DNA of 64,000 bases from Megalopta genalis (GCF_051020955.1 NC_135026.1:9338501-9402500); one strand, 5' to 3'; numbered from the stretch's first letter, positions 44,861 to 56,792 are shown. Notes: generated by a model from the letters alone, not told the origin. Translations and numbers: made by a program.

Positions 44861-45235
44861 AGCCAAACGAACTAAAATATGTCGCAATATTAACCACAAG
44901 AACAGGCCTTAGAATCCAGCCCTCGGAATCAGTTCCAAACACCCTGTATTCCTGTCGCATCTGAGTTCCTCCAGGCTCGCTAAAACTCCTTGGTCCCCGA
45001 GCACTTAATACTCGCAACAATCCGCGGCGTACATAGCTCGATAAATTATTCGTCGCGAGTCCGCAAACGTCGGAGTAGTCGCGGGGATTCTCGATCGGTA
45101 TCGCTCGAGAAAAAGGTCTGTCCGTCGGAGTGGAGAAGCCTGTCGCGACTCGGGAGTCAATTTAGAATGAGAATATCGGGGGAAGGATAGGCTGCACACG
45201 CTTGCCGCGAACAGACACACCGTCGCATCGCTCCC
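44861..45235. other. Unique region
   Basis: Single-copy spacer before the CT tract; no accepted gene. Confidence 0.5.
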
Positions 45236-45237
45236 TT

Positions 45238-47560
45238 TCGCTGGAACTACCCCTCCCCGCTCTCTTTCTCAGTTTATCTCTTTGTTTATTCTTTTCTGTT
45301 TCGCACTCTCTTTTCGTTTTTCTCTCACCTTTTCTCTGTTTCTTTTTCAATCACTCTCCTTCTCTCTTCCTTTCACCACTTCGCTTTCTTTACCACTTTT
45401 TCTTTTGTTTCCTTCTCTATTTCTCTTCCTCTCTTTGTTTCTGTTATTCTCTTTCTCTCCATTTTTTCTTTTCGCAGTTCTTCTATTCTCTTTTCGTTAG
45501 TTTTCTTCTTTCTCTATTTCTATTTCTTTCTCTTTCTTTGTTTATTTCTTCAGCTTCCGCTCTATTTATTATCTTTCCTTCACTGTCTCCTTTCTTTCTC
45601 TCTTGTTTCCCTTTTTCTTTCTTTATATCGCTTTCCGCAGTTCTTCTATCCTTTCTTTGTTAGTTTTCTTATTTCTCTATTCCTATTCTTTTCTCTTTCT
45701 TTCTCTATTTCTCTTCTTTTCTCTGTTTTTCCACCTTTTCTTTCTTTATTAGTTTTTTCTTTTTCCATTTCTCCTCCCTTCTCTCTATTTATTATCTTTC
45801 CTTCGCTGTTTGTCTTCTTTTTCCCCTTTTCTCCTCCTTCCTTCTATATTACTCTTTCCATCCTTTCTTTCCTTATTAGTTTTTTCTTTCTCCATTTCTC
45901 TCCCTCACTGTTCCTGTTTTTTTTATATTTTTCTCCTCCTTCCTTCTATATTACTCTTTCCCTTCCTTTCTTTCTTTATTAGTTTTTTCTTTCTCCATTT
46001 CTCTCCCTCACTATTCCTGCCTTTTTTCTATTTTTTCCCTTGTTCTTTTCCTGTTTCACCTCCATTCTTTTTCCTTTTCCGTTACTCCGCTTTTCTCAAA
46101 TGCCTCTGTCTCCCCTTAGGACCTTCAATTTTCTCTCTTTCTCTTTCTTCTTCTCTTTCTCTTCTGTCTATTCATTCTTTTTATTTCCATTTCAAAGTAT
46201 ATTTCTCTCCTTTTTCTATACACTTTTCGCTTTTTTCTTCCTTTCTCTCCTTCTCTTCCTATTCCTCCTTTTTTTCTATTGTCTCAACTTTCTCAGATTA
46301 TCCTCTTCTGTCTCCCTTCGCTTTTTCATTCCATTTCTCTGTGTATCTCTCTTTTTGCTATGCGTTTTCTATTCGTTTTCTTCTTTTATATATGTTTGTC
46401 TCCTTTCTCTCTATATCTGTTCCTATTATCTCTATTTCTCTCTCTCTGTTTCTCTCTGTCTCACTCAGTCCCACTCACCGAGTTCTCTTTGCCCGCCGCC
46501 AGCTCTCTTTCTCCTCGCTGCGCCTTGGTGCATTAGCTCGAACACATCCATGAATATTATCCCGTACTTTGGCGAGGGCTGAGGAGGGTGTCTGGAGACG
46601 GAGAGGTGGGGGTCGAGGGGTTTCGGGCTCTCGGTATATAAGGTATAAGGTAGTCCATTAGCGTTAATATTATAAACGTTAGCTGCCCTCTGGCCATTCC
46701 CGTAACATACTCGCTCGCGCCTGCGCCCTCGCTCCCCTTCTGTTTCTCTTTCTTCTCCCTTTCTCTCTTTCCGCCCTCCTCTTTCGTTCCCCCTTTCTCT
46801 CATCTCTATTTCAACGACCGTTCCCTCCGTATACACGCACTATCTATCTCCCTCTCTCTCTCTCTCTCCCCCCGTCTTTATCTCCCTCTCTTTCTCTCTC
46901 TCTCTCCCTACTTAACAAAACAGATAACCTGAGCTCTCTTTCTCATTCATTCCACCCCCGTTCTATCCTTGTCCTTGCGTGCACTCGTGTCCCTCTCTAT
47001 CTCTCGCTATCTCTCTTTCTCGCTATTGCTCCGCGCGACGCCGCGGTTCCACTTTCATTCACTGCGCCCTCCGTTCCTCAACCTACCCCTCACCGTATCT
47101 CTTTCTGTATCTTTATCTATCTTTGTCTATCGTTGTCCCACTTTCTTTTCGTTTCTTTCACTATTTCCATTTCTTTTTCCTTCTCTAGCTTTCTTTGTGT
47201 TTCTTGTTCTACCTTTCCCTTTGTCTCTATCTCTATTTTTCTTTCTGTTTCCACCCCTATTTTTCTCTCTATTTTGTATCTGTTTCTTTCTCTTTCTCTT
47301 TCTCTCACTTTCTTTATCTCTCCTTATCGCTCTTTATCTATTTTTATCTTTCTTTGTCTTTTATCTCTCTTTATCACCCTTTATGTTTTCTTTATCTTTC
47401 GTCATCTTTCTCTATATTTCTCTGGCTTTTTTTATCTTTCTTTATCTTACTCTCCCTCTCTTGATATTTCTTTCTCTATCTTTAACCCTTTTTCTGCCTA
47501 CCTGTTTCTCTATACTTTCCTATCTTTGTCCCTCTCCCATTGTCATCGTGCAATTCGAGC
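45238..47560. repeat. 2.3-kb polypyrimidine (CT/TTTC) tract
   Basis: Overwhelmingly C and T on the plus strand at 45238-46480 and 46730-47545, interrupted by unique DNA at about 46480-46725 and 46910-47090. A 113-bp internal duplication (TCCTCCTTCCTTCTATATTA with its flanks) is seen at about 45829 and 45934. Plus frames up to 247 codons (45202-45663, 45810-46553, 46969-47688) are Phe/Leu/Ser low-complexity readings. It is complementary in kind to the GA tract at 35.7-37.9 kb, so the two form a long, imperfect inverted pair about 7.4 kb apart. Confidence 0.94.
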
Positions 47561-48345
47561 ACCCTCATCCTAACAACTTCCGCTCCCCTCCTTCTCACCG
47601 ATCCCTCTTTTCCTTTTCCCTATTCCGGTCCCGAATCCCCCCCGCCCTCAATTTGTGCCTGATATCGTTTCGACATCCTGTCCACTAATAATGATTTCTA
47701 TTTTCGTTCCTTCTTCTCACGACTGCGTCGATCGGCACTTTTCCGTCTCCCCAAAAATGAACATAGAACACTAAATGCGATATGTAATTGAAAGGAAATT
47801 ACAAGAACGGAACAATGAAAAAGGTTAACGCTCGACAGGTAAATGTGGAGTTGGTTCTCTAAAAGCCATGGGGTATGAACAGATGTGAAACGTTATGAGT
47901 GACGTGGCAATGTGTTTGACGATCTGGATGTGCGATGGTGCGAGAGTAGGTGAACGTAAATATTGTGGTATTGCTAGAGAATTTGGTGCGATTTGTATGA
48001 ATGCCAATCAGAGTGATCAACGAGTATGATGTGAGAGCGAGAGAGTGGGGAGAAGGAGTGAGAGTACTAAGAGTGATGACAAACCTGAACTTGCGACAGT
48101 GAATTGAGAACCGAGAAATCTTTGAAGGTGTTGTGAGAGTGTACAAGGTATCTCTTTATTGTGTGTGTAATACTTAATTATAAATAAATAGTTCATTGTT
48201 CCGTAATCTATTCACACTTAACACTTTCACATTTCACTTTCAATTGAATCAAAATTGCTAAACAAACTTATATGGCATTAATTACTTCTTCAGCATTTGT
48301 GCCTCTTGTAAATCTCAATTAAATGGAAAAATTATAATGATGATT
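47561..48345. other. Unique region
   Basis: Single-copy DNA. Minus frames at 47825-48146 overlap each other in two phases and are not recognisable. Confidence 0.5.
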
Positions 48346-48349
48346 TGTC

Positions 48350-49200
48350 TATTATATAGTATTGCCATATTATTGTGACACTGTTACATAATATTGTCAT
48401 AATACTGTAACATTATTATATGTAGAGTATTGTTATATTATTGCAACACTATTATTCAATATTGTCGTATCATTGTTACATTGTTATATAGTATTGTCAT
48501 ATTATTGCAACAATATTATACAGTATTGTCAAAACATTGAATTTCTTTGATATATTTTATCATATTATTGTGACATTGTTATATAATATTCTCATAATAT
48601 TGTAACACTATTATATAGTATTGTCATATTATTGTTACACTATAATATAGTATTTTCATATTATTGTAACAATATTATATAGTGCTGTTATATTACTGTA
48701 ACGCTATTATACAATAGTCACAATATTGTAACACTATTTTATACGTAAAGTATTGTCATATTGTTGTGACACTGTTACATAATATTGTCATAATACTGTA
48801 ACATTATTATATGTAGAGTATTGTTATATTATTGCAACACTATTATTCAATATTGTCATATCATTGTTACACTGTTATATAGTATTGTCATATTATTGTG
48901 ACACTATTATATAATATTGTGATAATATTGTAACACTATTATATGAATGGTATTGTTATATTATTGTAACACTATTATATAGTATTGTCATATATTATTG
49001 ATACACTATTATATAGTATTTTCATATTATTGCAACAATATTGTACAGTGCTGTTATATTACTGTAACGCTATTATACAATAGTCACAATATTGTAACAC
49101 TATTTTATACGTAAAGTATTGTTATATTGTTGTAACACCATTATGACTACATAATAGTATAATATAATAATAATAAATAGTGATATACTAATGTGACAAT
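48350..49200. repeat. ATTGTCATATTATTGTAACACT repeats with 391-bp duplication
   Basis: Units of ~30-35 bp (TATTGTCATATTATTG, TAACACTATTATATAG) fill the block. TGTGACACTGTTACATAATA recurs at 48374 and 48765, and ACAATAGTCACAATATTGTA recurs near 48711 and 49077. The array therefore contains a larger direct duplication of about 370-390 bp. Confidence 0.9.
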
Positions 49201-49231
49201 ACTAATTGTCATATTAGTATATCATTATTTA

Positions 49232-49445
49232 TTATTATTATATTCCTCTCTCTTTTACCCTCTTTCCTACTCTGTCTCCTTTCTCCGTCTCTTTCTATCT
49301 CCCTTTCACTCTCTCTCTCTCTCTCTCTCCCTCTCTGTTTCTATCTCGTCGTCACGCTCATCGTCGTGCAAACAACACACGCTAATATACCTCTCGACTG
49401 CATAGAGGGGCGCGAGCCACCACCACCACCACCACCAACACCACC
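49232..49445. repeat. CT microsatellite and CAC trinucleotide run
   Basis: CTCT-rich at about 49240-49345, then (CAC)n at about 49417-49445. The polyproline in the 49366-49719 frame comes from the CAC run; that frame starts at GTG and is not accepted as a gene. Confidence 0.88.
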
Positions 49446-50980
49446 ACGGCCGTACTACAGCCGTACACGACAGAACCTCTTACTTAGGTGTTCTGTTACC
49501 TTACTTTATCCCGGAGCCACGGTCTACGGGGTGACCGGATTGAGACCCGACACCCGACTCGCCGACAGGTGGCCGATCCGAGGACGCGAATACCATTCCG
49601 ATTTACCTGGCTCGAACAGGAGGCCCGAGCCGATCGTTACCACTCCTGCATGCGATTTTACTAGGTTAGGCGATCGCTATACGTCAATTGATACACTTCG
49701 TTATTTCATTCAGGACTGAAACTTGGTTGTTTGAACGAATTAAAGACATTCGAGTGTTCGGATAGTAGAGATATTTAATTAACTGCTGCGTCGCTAAAGC
49801 GAATCGTTAACAATTAATTTATTAGTTTGTATTTCTGAATTTCGAGAGACATGTCTAGTAAACGATTTTCATCAATGTTATTTATTGTTACGTAATATTA
49901 CATGACATTATTACAATTACATAAATTATTAGAATTAATTATTTTAGTATTTTTCAATCTTATTGAAAATGTCCAGTAAACGATTTTTACGAGTTAGATC
50001 AAACGAGACAATTAATTATGGAGAGTTGCAAATTCTGGAGACATATCAAAGAAATATAAAAATATCTAATGATATTATTAATTGTTAATTATTATCAATT
50101 ATTACTAATATATGATAGTATCTTGAACTTGTCAAAATTGTTAAAGGAAACAATTAATTTTTATTTGATCTCCGTTTCTTACAATCGGCTTGAAAAATAT
50201 CTATTTAACCAAAACAATTTATAATAATTCTTAGACTGATTTTCGCTTTCTTCAAAAAACATAATTTTTGTATTTTTCAATTTCAACGAACATGTCTACC
50301 AAACGTTTTTTATATACTGCTTTAACCAAGAAAATTTATAATAATCCTTAGTCTGATCTCCGTGTTTGTTTAAAAAATATCCTGTCTTTACTCTTCAATT
50401 GCAACGAACATCTTCGATACGATCGCTTAATGACGATATTTACTGGCAATTACTATACTGCACTTTCAGATGGAAAAATGCTCTCCGAAAAATGACGCGA
50501 TTCGATATCGAACCTTATAGAATATAAAGTCATCAGAAACATCCGCCTTTCGTTGTACAAAATCTAATAATATGACTTTGCATGTAGATCCACACACTCG
50601 ATAACCTGCTCCTGTGTTTTCGACATGGTCGAAACAAGGTTCAGCTACCGTGAACTAGCTATCTGCATAACATGATGGGGATGACGATGTCATTATAAGG
50701 AAGCCCGCGAAGCGTGATTATAAAGAGAGAATCTTCTAATTGCTTTCACCCCGGCAGATAAGCCATCGCGAACGAACATTTTCATTTTATGCGTCGAAAC
50801 AACTGCGAATGCATAAATTTTCAATTAAGTGGGATAGTTGATGCGGGAAACAGGAATTACGATATACCGCAGTATTTAACGCCACGTCTTCCAACTGCCC
50901 TGATGTATATTCTTATGCAAAATCGACGATAACGTTCCGATCTTAGTTCGCATCGACTGGAAAATTACTAAATAGTGTTG
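49446..50980. other. Unique region
   Basis: GC-richer at 49.45-49.68 kb, then AT-rich single-copy DNA. AACGAACAT/AAACGATTTT words recur loosely at 49.86-50.4 kb, a hint of a very old repeat. No gene or RNA recognised. Confidence 0.45.
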
Positions 50981-50984
50981 CATT

Positions 50985-52045
50985 TCTAAATTTCAACGAT
51001 CCGAATTTTCGATGTTTCAATGATCCAGTGGTCAAAGTTTTTCAATTATTCAGTGTTCTAATGATACAATGTTTTAATATTCGAAGCATTATCGGCTCAA
51101 ATTTAGTAATTATCGAATGTTTGAATTATCCAGTATTCAATTAGCCAATGTTCCAATTAAACAGTGATCCAATTATTCAATGTTTCATTATTTCAACCAT
51201 CGAAGACACGAATTTACTAATTATGCAATGTTACAATTATCCAGTGTTCCAATTACTCAATGTTCTAATTATTCAATGTTCTAATTACTCAATGTTCTAA
51301 TTATTCAATGCTCCAATTACTCAATGTTCTAATTGTTCAATTATGTAATGTTTTATTATTCCAATCGTCGAAGGCTCATTTTTACTAATTATCCAATATT
51401 CCAATTAATCATTGTTCAAATTACTCAGTATTCCAATTATTCATTGTTTAAATTATACAATGTACCAATTATCTAATGTTTCATTATTCCAATTATCCAG
51501 TGTTCAAATTGTCCAGTGTTCAAATTATCCAATGTTCTAATTATCTAATACTCATATTATCCAATATTCTAATGACTTAATATTGTAGTGATCCAATGAT
51601 TTAGTTATTCAATGTTTCAATTATACAGTATTCCAATTATCCAATAATAAAATGACACAATTTTGCACTTATTTAATGTTCTAATTATTCAATATTACAA
51701 CGATCCAATGTTACAATTACCCATTGTTGCAATTACTCAATATTGGAATAATTGAACTTTCCATGGTCTACTGATCTAATGATCCAAGCATCGAATGCTC
51801 CAATGTTGTAATTATCCAATGTCCCGATTATCCGTTCCCTAATCATTTAATGTTCCATTGTTGCAATGTTCCAATTATCCAATATTCTGATGAATATGAA
51901 TATGAATTCAACATTCTATTCAAACATTCCAATTATCCAATGTTCCTGTACTATTATTGTAATATTATATAATATTATAATATAGTATATATAATATTAT
52001 TCTAATGTTCCAATGTTCCAATTGTACAATATTCTCCCATGATCC
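50985..52045. repeat. CCAATTATCCAATGTT array, plus orientation
   Basis: Nearly continuous ~14-16-bp units: ATTATCCAATGTTCCA, ATTACTCAATGTTCTA and ATTATTCAATGTTTCA, about 70 copies. The reverse-complement form of the same family lies at 54.96-55.6 kb and a smaller plus block at 44.4-44.86 kb. Confidence 0.92.
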
Positions 52046-52074
52046 AATATTACCAGATGATTTTCCATCACATA

Positions 52075-52530
52075 AAACAGGTTACGTATGAAGTTGATTT
52101 CGTCTGCTTTAGGTTAATTTTGACGTATCTTTGGCCTAGTCTGGGTCTGGATTAGGTTAAGTTTGACGTGGTATTGCCCTGGATTAAGTCTGAATTAGGT
52201 CTGACTTGCTTTAGATTAGATTTGACATAGTTTTGGCCTTATCTAGGTCCGCTTTAGGTTAGGTTTGACGTAATTTTAGCTTGGACTGAGTCTGGATTAC
52301 GTTAGATTTGAGTTAGCTCTTTATTATGTCTGTTTTTGATCTGGGTTAAGTTTATATTAGATCTCCAGTCTACTATCATCGATGCGTTCAAAGTATCCAT
52401 GACAGTTTCCCATAATATAAGTTAGGTTAGGTACCGACTAGGTTATGCCAGCATTAGGTTAGATTTGCCATAGTTTAGATCTGTAAGTTAGATCTGTTTT
52501 ACGTTTGGTTTGGCTCAGTACTATGTTACA
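52075..52530. repeat. Degenerate TTAGGTTAGGTTTGAC-type repeats
   Basis: GGTTAGGTTTGACGTAATTTT, GATTAGGTTAAGTTTGACG and TCTGGATTAGG-type units of ~40-60 bp. TTAGG is the hymenopteran telomere word, but here it never runs more than twice in a row. Confidence 0.75.
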
Positions 52531-52534
52531 TCTG

Positions 52535-52705
52535 TCATTATTTTGTTATTATTATTATTTTTATTATTATTTCATTATTATTAATATTATTATTTTCTAT
52601 TATTTTTATTATTATTATTTATTTTATTTATTTCGGGAATCTTGTTGAAGATTTTCTCCCGCTATAAAAACAAAAAAACTATTATATTTTTATTATTATT
52701 ATTTA
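52535..52705. repeat. TTATTATTATT microsatellite
   Basis: (TTA)n and (TTATT)n runs, interrupted at about 52630-52680 by unique sequence. Confidence 0.9.
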
Positions 52706-54395
52706 TTTAATTGTTCTTTAGCCATCAACCTACAATTCGCCAAGATATTTTGGCAATATTAACCAAATAAAAATTTGTTTAATATCGTCTATATCATAAA
52801 TAGATAAATTTCTTTACAATCGACTCTTCTCCGCAATTCTTGTAAACAATAGTCACCGATAAAATCCACGTAACATCCGCGTCGTGTCTTAAAAGTTTCA
52901 CGTGATTCGCCAACGAGAGACGTCCACGCATCGGCGACCGAAACATCAACTCGCCGACGACGACAGGACAGCCGCGCGCGGTCCAGGTCGAAGAAATGCC
53001 CGCGTAAAGGCTGAGTTCGCCGAGTTGATTCCATTTCCCGCAGGGATCCGCGATTAATTATCCAGCGACGCGGGCGGGGATCTGTTTATCCCTGCGGATA
53101 GCCAAACGAAAGTAATTTCTACCGATGGTGGTCGCGGCGGCGATATCGCCGCGGAGCTTTCAGCATCTCGGCGCGAGAAGCTTGAGCACTCTCGCCGGAC
53201 CGGCGGCGAAAAGAAAGGAAGAATAATAAGAACTCCGGTGGCTTTTAGACGTTCCCAGGGAATACAGTGGCCGGAGCGAAACGTCCGCCGCCCGGGATAC
53301 TGTCCACTATTCCCGGCCAGAAGCCAGGAGCGAGAGAAGCGGGAGCTCCAACGCTAAGAGGATCCTAATTTCGGCTGTAACCGTGCGATTGTTGTTTATT
53401 ATTATGTATACTAATGGAGGTCTAAGGGGCCCGGGGACCTCTCAGGCTGCCCCGATTCGAGAGGATTTCGCTAATTCAGCGGTGCCCGGGAGCTGCTTCT
53501 AACGATGGATCATAGCGCTAAATGGGAATATGCAGTTCGCAGATGGGAGAAGCTTTTCGAGCGGAGCGTAAGCGGAGATTATCTGGCCACAGCCTCGCGA
53601 TACGTACGCGTTGATTCCTCTTAATGGGGCCGAGGCATCGTTACAGACGTGTCTGGCTCACGTGACCACCGACCTGCTCTCTTCCCCCACGGCGAACCGA
53701 ATCGAAAGAGACTCGCCGATCCGACGTGAAATGTCCCGAGGACGTCGCGTCGGGGTAACCGGCTCCGAGAAAAATCCGGGAACAACAGCTTCGGGCGATA
53801 GCTCGGATCGTTGGGACCAGCCGAAATCGCCGGATGTTGGCCGAAGCAGATTTTCTTACAAGGGGACCTTACGGTACTAGAGGATCGCTTTTTGAAACGG
53901 TGCAGGCACGGGTTTGTGGTACATATCTAGCGTCAAGAAACCGTAATACTCTTTTCTATATAAAGACTTTCTGATACTAATAGTTTTTTCAGAATGGGCC
54001 ATCGTTTTCGTGATATTTTGATTTCAAGTTTTGTACGCGCCTAGTAAATGAATTGTTTGACGCTCTACGGCAGGACAAAGTTGTGGGTAAGTCGATAGGA
54101 CTGTTGACTAGAGTGCTATAGAAAGTAGGCTCGAATCTTCGCATTTGTTACTATATTTTCATTTTTTAATACAACTTTGAAATGACAAAATATTTTACTT
54201 ATTTATGTTCATATCGCAATATAATACAATATTTATTCATTTGCGATAATTAATAATTTATGCGTTATGCATTATTTATTGCATTTAATGTTGATCCGAT
54301 TTGACGTCAATATTAATTGCAAAACAAAATGCATACATTTTCGGTATAAAAAACCGAAGCTCCGCTAAAACAACGAACAACCTTGTACTGCTGAA
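52706..54395. other. Unique region, CpG-rich at 52.9-53.86 kb
   Basis: The CpG-rich block holds overlapping frames (52789-53034 minus; 53611-53880 plus, 89 codons from TTG) without a recognisable domain. The 53.88-54.39 kb part is AT-rich. A weak tRNA-like T-loop word (GGCTCGAATCTTCG, about 54128) was examined and not accepted. Confidence 0.45.
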
Positions 54396-54397
54396 GA

Positions 54398-54632
54398 GTA
54401 TTAAATAATTCATTTGCTATAGTCCTCGCGCGAGACAAGGAGGCACCTCTGCGTTTACGTCCCCCCTCTTACTGACTGCCCCGCTGCCGCGGCTATCGGT
54501 CGCTGTTGGCCAAGGACTGTGACGAAGATCGCCGTCGGCCAATAGCAGTGGGGCAGCTAGTAGGAGGAGGGATGTAAATGCAAAGGTGCTTGCTTGTCGC
54601 GCGAGGACTATATCAAATGGATTATTAAATCA
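54398..54632. mobile_element. ~230-bp foldback element, GC-rich core
   Basis: The arms TATAGTCCTCGCGCGA (54418-54433) and TCGCGCGAGGACTATA (54597-54612) are a perfect 16-bp inverted pair. Pairing continues inwards with GCACCTCTGCGTTTACGTCC against its partner, and GCTGTTGGCCAA with CGTCGGCCAATAGCAGTG. Outwards, TTAAATAATTCATTTG pairs loosely with CAAATGGATTATTAAA. A non-coding, MITE-like element of unknown superfamily. Confidence 0.82.
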
Positions 54633-54955
54633 AATATCTTTAAGATATTTAGATATTTCAATCAAAATATCTCGTGCATTGTGAAAAAATGTATTAGGAT
54701 TTTTTGATACTAGGTATTTACTATAACTTTCAAAAGCGATTTTCACTACCGTAGAGCATCTTTGTTTGTGCCATAACTTGGCACTAGGTAGGTCTCAGGA
54801 TGGCGGGAGAATTTTGGAAGTTTTAGCGAAGGTAAGGTTCGTTGAAATATGTAAATTGTTCATTTGATTCGTCAGCGAATGTGGCGAGGATTGCTACGGA
54901 ATGAGGCTGCCAAGTGATGGGGATCAAAAGTGAGAGGTTAGGTCAAGAGATTCAG
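54633..54955. other. Unique spacer
   Basis: AT-rich single-copy DNA; no frame or repeat. Confidence 0.5.
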
Positions 54956-54957
54956 CG

Positions 54958-55605
54958 TTGGAACATCGCATGGTTCGGACATTGGAACATTGGATCGTTG
55001 AATCAGTGGAATATTGTATTATTGGAACGTTGGATAATTAAAAAACTGGATAATCGAGACATTGGATAATTGTAACATTGAAGCATTGGGATATTAAATA
55101 ATTGTAACATTTTATAATTGCCACATTAAATCGTTCGAATATTGGATAATTAGAACTTTGAATAATTGCAACATTGGTCCATTAGAATATTGGAAAACTG
55201 AATAGACAGGAAATTGCATAATTACAACATTAGATTATTCGATGTTTGGACGTTTATGTGTTAAAACATTCAATTATTGGAATATTGAATAATTGCACTA
55301 TTGGGCAATTAGATAATTAGTTCATTGGAACATTGAATAAATGGAACATTGGATAATTGCAACGTTGGTGCATTCGATGTTTGGATCATTAGACTGTTAG
55401 AACATGCGAATTTCGATTATTGGAGTACTGAATAATTAATCCATTGGGCAATTGTAATATTGGATCACTATAACATTGAATCATCGCAACATTGGATCAT
55501 TGGAACATTGGATAATTCCAACATGGGATCATTGGAATATTGATAAATTTGAATCTGGAACGAGATTGTAACGTTGGATAGTTCGATAGTTGTATGTATG
55601 AACTG
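54958..55605. repeat. AACATTGGATAATTGG array (reverse of the CCAAT family)
   Basis: ATTGGAACATTGGATAATTG-type units of ~14-16 bp, about 40 copies. This is the exact reverse complement of the word family at 50.99-52.05 kb, so the two blocks are inverted relative to each other across ~3 kb. Confidence 0.92.
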
Positions 55606-55787
55606 AACATTGTACCATTCGGAGAACAACTAGTTCTATTTCATTTGGCCCAATTTTTGAGAACTATTTAGGCAGACCTGACGTGTTGTTAGATGGCGTA
55701 GACAACGCCGGAAATAATTTTTCTTGCTAAATAATTTTTCTCGCGTGTCGAGTCAGATGGAGGAGAAAATTACCCGTTCTCCAAAGT
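55606..55787. other. Unique spacer
   Basis: Single-copy; nothing recognised. Confidence 0.5.
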
Positions 55788-55950
55788 ACCGTAGAATATC
55801 AATGACTCCATATGGCGTCATGTCGGCAATCTAAAGGTATCCAAAGGTATCCAATTGTTTTCTCCACCGGCGTATTTTCCATAGAATAGCCAAGAGAATC
55901 CAACCGCAAACTAATATACTTAAAAAAAAAAAAAAAAAAAACACCGTAGA
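55788..55950 (+). mobile_element. Short retroposed insert with poly(A)20 and 8-bp direct repeats
   Basis: ACCGTAGA occurs at 55788-55795 and again at 55943-55950, just after an uninterrupted run of 20 A (55922-55941). The ~126-bp body between the left repeat and the A-run is non-repetitive. A poly(A) tail closely flanked by a short direct repeat is what reverse-transcribed RNA insertion by a LINE machinery leaves. The source RNA is not identified: it may be a SINE, a 5'-truncated mRNA copy or another RNA. The 8-bp repeat is short, so chance cannot be excluded. Confidence 0.5.
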
Positions 55951-56300
55951 CACGTGGTACAACAGATATTTTCGACCGCATTCCGGTACATAAAGAGATC
56001 GGAGTCGGTCCTCGAGCGGACACCGGCAACATTACGAGCCGATACATCCTCCTTGTCAGTTTCAGTCGACGAGGGGTGGTTCACAGCCCCGAACCACCGA
56101 TTACGAGTGCTGGCTCGATATGGCTGCATCGCACGGCGGAGCAAGAGGCACCCCAAAAGCGGTCGAAAACATTTTCGGACTGAGAACATATATTTCTGAT
56201 CGGAATTTTTGATATAATAGGTAAATAAATAGTCAAATTTATTTTCTAACTACGTAATTACAGAATGCGACAGTTGAATATAGATGTTTGAAAATCAATT
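55951..56300. other. Unique region
   Basis: GC-richer single-copy segment. An 81-codon frame (55954-56199) starts at GTG and is antisense to another open frame. Not recognised. Confidence 0.4.
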
Positions 56301-56329
56301 TACCACCATTAAGCGATGCAATAATTACA

Positions 56330-56792
56330 ACCGCCGCAAATAATAATTTAAAATTAGTGCAGAGTAATTGATAACTAATTGAGAACAAATTAACAATGAT
56401 TTGACAACGAATTGACAGGCAATTAAAAATTAATTAAGAAAAAGTTAAGAACAATTTAACAACGAATAAACAAGCGATTAAAAACTAGTTAGGAGCAAAT
56501 TAAGAACAATTTAACAACAAATTAGCAAGCAATTGAAAACTAATTGAGGAGAAATTAACAGCGAATTAACGACAAATTAATAAGCAATTTAAAATTAATT
56601 AAGAAAAAGTTAAGAACAATTTAACAACGAATAAACAAGCGATTAAAAACTAGTTAAGAGCAAATTAAGTACAATTTAACAACAAATTAGCAAGCAATTG
56701 AAAACTAATTGAGGAAAAATTAACAGCGAATTAACGACAAACTAATAAGCAATTTAAAATTAATCAAGAACAAATGATCAACAATTTAACAA
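56330..56792. repeat. AACAA(A/T)TTAACAA-type repeats with 165-bp higher-order unit
   Basis: CAAATTAAGAACAATTTAAC, AACTAATTGAGGA and AACAAGCGATTAAAAACTAG units of ~25-50 bp. ACAACGAATAAACAAGCG recurs at 56459 and 56624, a 165-bp larger unit. Confidence 0.88.

Noticed and set aside
45202..47688. Plus-strand frames of 146-247 codons over the CT tract, which look like hydrophobic membrane proteins
   Set aside because: TTT/TTC/CTC/TCT codons make any CT tract look like Phe/Leu/Ser membrane segments, and all three phases are open.
49366..49719. 117-codon frame with a polyproline stretch
   Set aside because: The proline run is a CAC microsatellite and the start is GTG; nothing else supports coding.
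54060..54150. tRNA-like or SINE-head sequence (GTGGGTAAGTCGATAGG and GGCTCGAATCTTCG)
   Set aside because: The T-loop-like word is present, but no consistent acceptor or anticodon stems could be drawn and the A-box match is poor.
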